A stretch of DNA of 64,000 nt, taken from Alistipes sp. Its GTDB lineage: Bacteria; Bacteroidota; Bacteroidia; Bacteroidales; Rikenellaceae. The stretch spans positions 1 to 64,000 of the forward strand of contig JAFQAN010000023.1 of assembly GCA_017416915.1 (NCBI GenBank). Reading direction: 5' to 3'. The stretch's first letter is position 1. Each line of letters begins with the position of its first letter. Below, piece after piece: positions 58,912 to 64,000 of the stretch. A model generated the notes under the pieces. The model had not been told where the DNA came from, did no database searches, and was given only the letters and a program-made list of their open reading frames with translations. The position numbers and the translations under genes were made by a program.

Positions 58912-58914
58912 ACG

Positions 58915-60513
58915 TTACTCGCTTAGCGAAGTTGTTGTCTGCAAAGAGCTAATGGGCGGCACGATAGTCGATATTGCCTCTATATGATTATTGAGGCGTT
59001 GCTGGCGCTGCTGCTCGAATATGAGCAGCTCGGCTTGCTGGCGCGCAGCAGCCTCCTCGCGGCTCTTTAATAGCTCATAGACAGGCTGACGCAGTGCCGC
59101 TGCGAGTTGATGCGCTATACGACGACCACCCGCATAGTTGATATGCGTATAGTCGCCCGCTGCCCAGCCATTAGCCACAAAGCCGCGTATGCCGCCATAG
59201 TTTGCCATCGCCCGCGAGGTATTCCAGAACGCCACACGGCAGCTATCTGCCGCAGCACGCTGATACGACGTGAGAGCATCTACCGAGCCAATAGGAACAT
59301 AGCCACCCGCCTCTTCGCTCTTTATCCAGCGGTCGCTCACACCAAGCACCAATACGGCAGCCTCGGGGAAGCAGCGCTCCACATAGGCAATCATATCGCG
59401 TAGCTGGTCACGGTACTTCGAGAAGTTACGCTGATTGGGCAACATTATGTTGAGTCCGTATTGCAGCACCACAAGGTCGTAGTTGAGCATATCGTTTGCC
59501 TGACGATTTATCGTGGCGCTCGTACCAAAGATAGCGTGTCCGTTGTTGCTGCGCACCGAGAAGTTATCGACCGTAACGCCACCAGCACCCTCCATCGAGA
59601 CACCGTAGCAGATGACACTGCCCGACAGCACCTTTATAGCCAACGAGTTATATGGTGCGTCGATATGTATCTCACGCAAGCGCTCATCGCCCTCGATAGC
59701 GATTGTATGTTTGAGCGTATCGCTAAGCGTAAGCTCCACGCTGCTATCGTCGCGGCTAATGAGCAGCAGTCGCGCCTGTGTGCAAGAGTCGATATGTTTT
59801 GCAGCATCGGTGGTCTGCCAACGCGTATTAGCACCCGCCACGCCGCTCGATAGGTAGCCCGACACAAAGAAGCTATTGCGCAGAGCCTCGGGCGCCGCCT
59901 TGGGCTTCATAATACTATACGACGACCACCCCTTCGAGCTGCGCTTGATACTCTTGCGCACCGTCGCGTAGGGGATGTCGCACGGCACAAAGCCTACGCC
60001 ACGACCGCCGAAGAGCGTTTGTAGCTCCTCGCGCAAATCGACCGTTACAATATCGCCCTCGACAAACGAATCACCCATAAAGGCGATACGCACCGACTCG
60101 CCGTTAGCAAGTTTTTCAATAAGACGTTCAAAGCGCGTGGTTGCGAGGGTGTCGAAGTCCTCGATGGGGATAATATTCAGTGTGCTATCGGGGCGCACGT
60201 CATCGCTACTCAGCCTACGTGGCTGATACTCCGTGCGGCTTACTACCCACTCGTAGCGTTGCGGCACGACGTGCTGTAACGTGTCGGCAGCAGCCTCAGC
60301 CATAGCCAGCTCCTGCTCCAAGCGCTCCAAATCGGCTTCGTACTCAACGACCTCCTCCGAAAGAGGCTCGACACGGAGCGTACTAAACACATCTACGCGT
60401 CCAAGCTCCAAACCGAAGACCTTAACGGTGGGGATATAGCCCAACGCCACAACCGCCAACGCCAACGCCAACGTAAGCAACCAGCCCTTAGCAATATAGT
60501 TCTTCTGTTTCAT
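58915..60513 (-). CDS. Membrane-anchored SGNH/GDSL hydrolase-like protein
   Basis: This 532-residue protein has an N-terminal anchor (WLLTLALALAVVALGYIP), a coiled-coil stretch (about 55-80) and an SGNH domain: nucleophile Ser149 in IAFMGDSFVEGD, a later N-containing block LQYGLNIMLPNQRN, and the D-x-x-H motif Asp454-Tyr-Thr-His457. The domain would be periplasmic. Paired with the MBOAT gene, it most likely transfers acetyl groups to, or removes them from, cell-envelope glycans. A glutamine-rich helical tail of about 75 residues is unusual. Confidence 0.85.
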   Translation of the reverse strand: MKQKNYIAKGWLLTLALALAVVALGYIPTVKVFGLELGRVDVFSTLRVEPLSEEVVEYEADLERLEQELAMAEAAADTLQHVVPQRYEWVVSRTEYQPRRLSSDDVRPDSTLNIIPIEDFDTLATTRFERLIEKLANGESVRIAFMGDSFVEGDIVTVDLREELQTLFGGRGVGFVPCDIPYATVRKSIKRSSKGWSSYSIMKPKAAPEALRNSFFVSGYLSSGVAGANTRWQTTDAAKHIDSCTQARLLLISRDDSSVELTLSDTLKHTIAIEGDERLREIHIDAPYNSLAIKVLSGSVICYGVSMEGAGGVTVDNFSVRSNNGHAIFGTSATINRQANDMLNYDLVVLQYGLNIMLPNQRNFSKYRDQLRDMIAYVERCFPEAAVLVLGVSDRWIKSEEAGGYVPIGSVDALTSYQRAAADSCRVAFWNTSRAMANYGGIRGFVANGWAAGDYTHINYAGGRRIAHQLAAALRQPVYELLKSREEAAARQQAELLIFEQQRQQRLNNHIEAISTIVPPISSLQTTTSLSE

Positions 60514-60516
60514 CCT

Positions 60517-61293
60517 CTAATCGCGACGTGAATTGATAATCGAGATATAGTACAATATCGTGGCGATAGCACTCAGCGCCGCCACAAGGTATGTACGTGC
60601 CGCCCAACGTAGCGACACTCGCGCACCCTCAATCTCCGACCCCTGCAACGTGCCACTACGCTGCAACCACTCCAACGCACGATCCGAGGCGTTATACTCC
60701 ACAGGCAGCGTAACGATTGAGAATACCGCCGACATAGCCACCAAACCGATACCTATCCAGCAGACCACAGCGCTACTTGTCGCCGCCATAATGGCGATGC
60801 CGATAAGGATAACCCACGTGGCGAGCTGCGACGAGAAGTTTACGATAGGTACTAACTGCGAGCGCAACTTAATGGGAGCATAGCCCACAGCGTGCTGCAC
60901 GGCGTGTCCGCACTCGTGGCAGGCAACTGCCGCAGCAGCTACCGAACGCGACGAATAGACGCTGTCGCTGAGGTTCACGGTCATCGTGGCGGGGTTAAAG
61001 TGGTCGGTAAGATGCCCCTTGACGTGGGTAACTTTGACATTATAGATGCCGTGGTCGTGTAGCATACGCTCGGCAAGCTCCGCGCCAGTCATACCCCCAG
61101 GCGACAACACCTTCGAGTACTTCGTAAAGACGCTCTGCAAGCGGGCTTGCACGACGTAGCCCACAATGGCGATAACTATCATTAGCACCATAGAGCCACC
61201 CGTTGATACTCCCGCAAAGATACCATCCGAGGCACTTGCAGCAGCCGACGACTCCGTAGCGTAGGTTTGCAACAACTCTATCATAATCAGCAA
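60517..61293 (-). CDS. Membrane zinc metallopeptidase (YugP-like)
   Basis: This 258-residue protein has an N-terminal membrane helix (about 35-50), the zinc motif His126-Glu-x-x-His130 in ACHECGHAVQHAVGY, and two further hydrophobic helices (about 150-195). It matches the small Zn_peptidase_2/YugP group of neutral zinc peptidases. An in-frame ATG three codons in is an equally possible start. It is the second gene of the envelope operon, 3 bases after the exchanger gene. Confidence 0.85.
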   Translation of the reverse strand: MLIMIELLQTYATESSAAASASDGIFAGVSTGGSMVLMIVIAIVGYVVQARLQSVFTKYSKVLSPGGMTGAELAERMLHDHGIYNVKVTHVKGHLTDHFNPATMTVNLSDSVYSSRSVAAAAVACHECGHAVQHAVGYAPIKLRSQLVPIVNFSSQLATWVILIGIAIMAATSSAVVCWIGIGLVAMSAVFSIVTLPVEYNASDRALEWLQRSGTLQGSEIEGARVSLRWAARTYLVAALSAIATILYYISIINSRRD

Positions 61294-61296
61294 TTT

Positions 61297-62238
61297 TTAT
61301 AATAACACGTAGAGATATGCGGCATAGCACGCCAAGAACAGCAGACCCTCGAAGCGCGTAATCTTGTCGCGACCGATGACGTATGCCGAGAGCAGTAGTA
61401 GAACAACACCTGCCACAGCGACATATATATCAAACATCCTAACATTACCCATCGTAAGCGGTGTGATAGTCGAGCAGGCACCCAATATGAGCAGGATGTT
61501 TGCGATATTCGAGCCAAGCACATTACCCAACGCCAACGAGGCACGTCCCTTAAATATTGACACGAGGCTTGATGCCAACTCGGGCAGTGAAGTACCTCCT
61601 GCAACGAGCGTAATGGCTATTGTCGCCTCCGATACACCGAGCTGACGCGCTATCTCCGTTGCGCTATCGACACAGAGGTTACCACCATAGATAAGACCTC
61701 CCAGACCCGCAATAATCCACACAGCAATACGCCACATCGCCATCTTGGGTGCGGGATTTTCGACAGCCTCGGCAGCAGGAGCAGTCGCCATCGTCCTCCT
61801 ATCGGAGCGTATCATAAGCACAATCATCACCACATAACCCACTAAAAGCAAGGCGCCCTCGAAGCGAGTAATATCCTCGTTGAACGCCGTTACAGCCAGA
61901 AGAGCCATCGACGCGAGAATACATACGGGGATGTCGCGACGCACATTAGAGCGGGTGAAGACCACAGGCGCAAAAATTGCGCAGACGCCCAAAACTGCAA
62001 ATATATTGAAGATATTCGAGCCTATCACATTACCGATAGCCATCTCGCCACTGCCACTGAGCGCCGAGAGGAAGCTCACAACAAATTCGGGCATAGACGT
62101 ACCCACAGCAACAATGGTAAGACCCACGATAAACTCGGGTATCTTGAAACGTTCGGCAAGAGCCACCGAGCCGTCGGTAAGCATCGAGGCACCGATGATA
62201 ATCAATGCAAGACCAGCTACAAGAAATAGATACTCCAT
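61297..62238 (-). CDS. Sodium/calcium exchanger family protein (YrbG-like)
   Basis: This 313-residue protein has two inverted repeats of the CaCA family. Alpha-1 is VGTSMPEFVVSFLSALSG with GNVIGSNIFNI, and alpha-2 is AGGTSLPELASSLVSI with GNVLGSNIANI. About ten helices span the inner membrane. It exchanges sodium or protons for calcium. It is the first gene of the operon, from a promoter at 62284-62315. Confidence 0.93.
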   Translation of the reverse strand: MEYLFLVAGLALIIIGASMLTDGSVALAERFKIPEFIVGLTIVAVGTSMPEFVVSFLSALSGSGEMAIGNVIGSNIFNIFAVLGVCAIFAPVVFTRSNVRRDIPVCILASMALLAVTAFNEDITRFEGALLLVGYVVMIVLMIRSDRRTMATAPAAEAVENPAPKMAMWRIAVWIIAGLGGLIYGGNLCVDSATEIARQLGVSEATIAITLVAGGTSLPELASSLVSIFKGRASLALGNVLGSNIANILLILGACSTITPLTMGNVRMFDIYVAVAGVVLLLLSAYVIGRDKITRFEGLLFLACYAAYLYVLL

Positions 62239-62283
62239 AATCTCAGTAACGTTTTTTTTGATGTCAATTATTTTATAATTGCG

Positions 62284-62315
62284 GCAAAGTTACAAAACAA
62301 TTCATAAATAGCAAT
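62284..62315 (-). promoter_or_regulatory. Promoter of the envelope operon
   Basis: On the minus strand TAACTTTGC (62284-62292) is a full -7 match. ATTG lies 19 bases upstream (62312-62315), one mismatch from TTTG. Confidence 0.65.
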
Positions 62316-62373
62316 ACAGAGTGCAATATTTGCCATTTTTGACCCAACAAGAGTACTTATAACAAAAAAAAGA

Positions 62374-62398
62374 GGGTACGAGACATCTGCTCGTACCC
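62374..62398 (-). terminator. Terminator of the mqn operon
   Basis: Nine-bp stem GGGTACGAG / CTCGTACCC. On the minus strand CTC and eight T follow. It lies 4 bases after the mqnD stop codon. Confidence 0.9.
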
Positions 62399-62402
62399 GC
62401 CA

Positions 62403-63185
62403 TTACATCGTGCCACACACTCTTCTCATCGCTTCGCGACCCTCATCCCCCAGACTAAGAGAGTAGTCATTCACAAAGAGGGCTATATGTCTATCTATGA
62501 CATCGTCATCCATCTCCTGAGCGTGGCTACGTATAAACTCTCGCGACACCGACGGATGCGCAAAGGCGTACTCGATACTACGGCGTAACAGAGCCTCAAA
62601 CGCCATCACATCCCCCTCATCGAGGTCCCTCGCCGCGACGATAGCACCCAACGGCAGCGGCAACCCTGTGCGCCGCTCCCACTCCACGCCAAGGTCGGCA
62701 ACAAGGCTGAGGTTGCGCTCCTGATAGACAAAGCGCCCCTCGTGTATCAGCACACCGCCATCATACTCGCCGCGCTCGACAGCCTCGGCAATTTCGGAGA
62801 AGAGCCTCGGCTCACGCTGCTCGATGTGCGGGAATAGCCTCTCGACAAGGGCATTTGCCGTAGTGTGTAGCCCTGGCACGGCGATACGCCTCAGAGGCGT
62901 GTTGTCGCCCGTGCGACGTACCAATAGAGGACCATTGCCACGTCCCAACGCCGCGCCACTATCGAGCAGCGTATAGCTCTGCGCAATAGCGGGCAGCAGC
63001 GCTGCACTACACTTCGAGAAGTCGGCATAGCGGCTTAGCGCCCTGTCATTAAGCTGCTCGATATCAAGGTATTCGACATCGAACGACATACCCCCCAAGT
63101 CGATGCGACGATTGATTATCGCATCGAACATAAAGGTATCGTTGGGACAGGGCGATATGGCAAGCTTAAAGCTGCGCTGTGCCAT
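62403..63185 (-). CDS. mqnD: 1,4-dihydroxy-6-naphthoate synthase
   Basis: MqnD (260 residues) acts in the futalosine route to menaquinone, turning cyclic dehypoxanthinyl futalosine into 1,4-dihydroxy-6-naphthoate. The N-terminus ISPCPNDTFMFDAIINRRID (residues 10-29) with the PCPNDTF motif is diagnostic, and the periplasmic-binding-like fold fits the length. It starts 4 bases after a small membrane-protein gene and shares an operon with mqnB. Confidence 0.93.
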   Translation of the reverse strand: MAQRSFKLAISPCPNDTFMFDAIINRRIDLGGMSFDVEYLDIEQLNDRALSRYADFSKCSAALLPAIAQSYTLLDSGAALGRGNGPLLVRRTGDNTPLRRIAVPGLHTTANALVERLFPHIEQREPRLFSEIAEAVERGEYDGGVLIHEGRFVYQERNLSLVADLGVEWERRTGLPLPLGAIVAARDLDEGDVMAFEALLRRSIEYAFAHPSVSREFIRSHAQEMDDDVIDRHIALFVNDYSLSLGDEGREAMRRVCGTM

Positions 63186-63189
63186 CTGT

Positions 63190-63408
63190 CTATCTGTTAT
63201 TTTTTAGCTTTGCAGCCTCCTGGTCCTCCGCCTTACGACGCGAGAAGCGACCCATAAGCCAACCAGCACCAAATACCGTAGCCATAAGCACCAACCAGCA
63301 AACAGCGCTGATAATCTCCTCCTTGAAGAAGTGCCATACAAGCCACAGACATACGATGGCGAGAACTACGCCACCCAGATATAGCCAAAATACCTTTTTG
63401 CTATCCAT
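63190..63408 (-). CDS. Small two-helix membrane protein
   Basis: This 72-residue protein has two hydrophobic helices (about residues 7-27 and 33-53) and a charged C-terminal tail (RFSRRKAEDQEAAKLKNNR). It lies between mqnB (19 bases) and mqnD (4 bases) on the same strand, which suggests co-transcription. I recognise no family. A role near menaquinone synthesis is only inferred from position. Confidence 0.65.
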   Translation of the reverse strand: MDSKKVFWLYLGGVVLAIVCLWLVWHFFKEEIISAVCWLVLMATVFGAGWLMGRFSRRKAEDQEAAKLKNNR

Positions 63409-63427
63409 ACGTTTTATTTTATAATGG

Positions 63428-63961
63428 TTAATTACCTGTTATGCAACTTATTAGAGCGGATGCCAACACCTCCGTAGCCTCCTCGAAATGCCACTTCTCA
63501 AACTCCTCTCCCACACGGTTGGATATGGCGCGTAGCTCCGTGGCACAGATATTCATCGCAGATGCCACGGCGTAGAGTGCCGCCCCCTCCATATTTTCAA
63601 CCTCGGCATCTGAGGTCGCACAACCCGCCCCGTGTACCGTCGCAGAGCGTACGCTCCGCAGCGTCGATATACGACACGTGGCGTTGTAGGTCTGCCGAAA
63701 GCGCTCGGGCAGCTCCACGCAACACTCACTCGCCACCTCGACAACATCACCCACGGCAATACTATCAGTGTAGCTGCCTGCAACTCCTGCAAGCACCACA
63801 CAGCAACCTCTCTCGCGCACATCATCGCGCTGCGCGAGATGTGCTACGGTCGCCGCCGTCGCCGCCATACCGACGCCCGAAATCAGCACTTCCGCCTCGG
63901 GCGCAAGACGCCGAAATGGAGCAGCCTCCGCCTCCGTAGGGAATATGAATAAATAGTCCAT
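63428..63961 (-). CDS. mqnB: Futalosine hydrolase
   Basis: MqnB (177 residues) splits hypoxanthine from futalosine in the menaquinone route. It has the nucleoside-phosphorylase fold: ISGVGMAATAATVAHLAQ near residues 27-44, VLAGVAGSYTDSIAVGDVV, and NMEGAALYAVAS, whose Glu and Met contact the nucleoside. It is short for the family (usually about 200 or more). The frame is open to the window edge, but the ATG at 63961 fits the family start. It lies in an operon with mqnD. Confidence 0.85.
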   Translation of the reverse strand: MDYLFIFPTEAEAAPFRRLAPEAEVLISGVGMAATAATVAHLAQRDDVRERGCCVVLAGVAGSYTDSIAVGDVVEVASECCVELPERFRQTYNATCRISTLRSVRSATVHGAGCATSDAEVENMEGAALYAVASAMNICATELRAISNRVGEEFEKWHFEEATEVLASALISCITGN

Positions 63962-63966
63962 AAGCT

Positions 63967-64000
63967 CTATACTTTGTGTGCCTTCAACAGCAGTGCTTTT
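63967..64000 (-). CDS. C-terminal end of an upstream gene (partial)
   Basis: On the minus strand a frame entering from the right edge reads KALLLKAHKV and stops at TAG (63967-63969), 5 bases before the mqnB start. It is probably the last residues of a co-transcribed gene; too little is present to identify it. Confidence 0.3.
   Translation of the reverse strand, partial: KALLLKAHKV

Overview
The window is a piece of a Bacteroidota chromosome, most likely order Bacteroidales and probably near Alistipes/Rikenellaceae; the genus is inference only. Four things point there. Intergenic regions repeatedly carry the Bacteroidota housekeeping promoter (-33 TTTG, about 19 bases, -7 TAnnTTTGY), for example before the tRNA-tuf cluster, dapF, rpsA and the GH20 gene. 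Shine-Dalgarno sites are generally absent. The gene repertoire fits: type III glutamine synthetase, two-subunit methylmalonyl-CoA mutase, B12-dependent ribonucleotide reductase, BACON-like lipoproteins, head-GIN protein and six-domain S1. The gene order tRNA-tuf-tRNA(Trp)-secE-nusG-rplKAJL-rpoBC also fits. No phage, insertion sequence, CRISPR array or rRNA was seen.

Layout. 0-3.2 kb: edge of an unknown gene, then a Stealth-type sugar phosphotransferase, a GT2 glycosyltransferase and an alpha/beta hydrolase. 3.3-6.8 kb: dapF followed by a BamA/TamA-like outer-membrane lipoprotein. 6.8-20.5 kb: the transcription/translation cluster on the minus strand, with an unusually long repeat-filled spacer between rplL and rpoB. 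20.7-24.7 kb: a serine hydrolase with an SMR exporter, an alpha-oxoamine-synthase-family PLP enzyme, and an HdeD-like membrane protein followed in frame by a coding-like tail. 24.7-31.9 kb: secreted TPR protein, GH20 hexosaminidase, lipoprotein, then an ECF sigma/anti-sigma pair with two secreted proteins. 32-42.5 kb: aspS, tadA, secreted TPR protein, glnN, and the methylmalonyl-CoA mutase pair. 42.8-56.6 kb: two paralogous BACON-like lipoproteins, a DUF1566-like secreted protein, a small lipoprotein, rpsA, an OmpA-family protein and the B12-dependent ribonucleotide reductase. 56.8-62.2 kb: a five-gene envelope operon (Na/Ca exchanger, zinc peptidase, SGNH hydrolase, MBOAT acyltransferase, PAP2 phosphatase). 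62.4-64 kb: futalosine-pathway menaquinone genes mqnB and mqnD.

The most striking non-genic feature is a family of composite repeat elements between 35.4 and 54.0 kb. Five loci each hold one or two modules of about 105-130 bases. Each module has near-terminal inverted repeats (CTTGGCGT ... ACGCCAAG) and two stem-loops. The stems differ between copies yet stay paired, and the loop of the first keeps a GTAC-N(4-6)-GTAC core. In all five loci the structure begins 3-7 bases after the stop codon of a minus-strand gene (glnN, lipoprotein 1, ompA-like gene, lipoprotein 2, nrdJ), always in the same orientation. Beyond the modules lie inverted CTGAGAAYG/CRTTCTCAG repeats that, in four of the five loci, enclose an 8-base tandem array (NNCGRGAC, 10 to 38 units). 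The pattern looks like a structured 3'-UTR or mobile repeat family that I cannot match to a known class.
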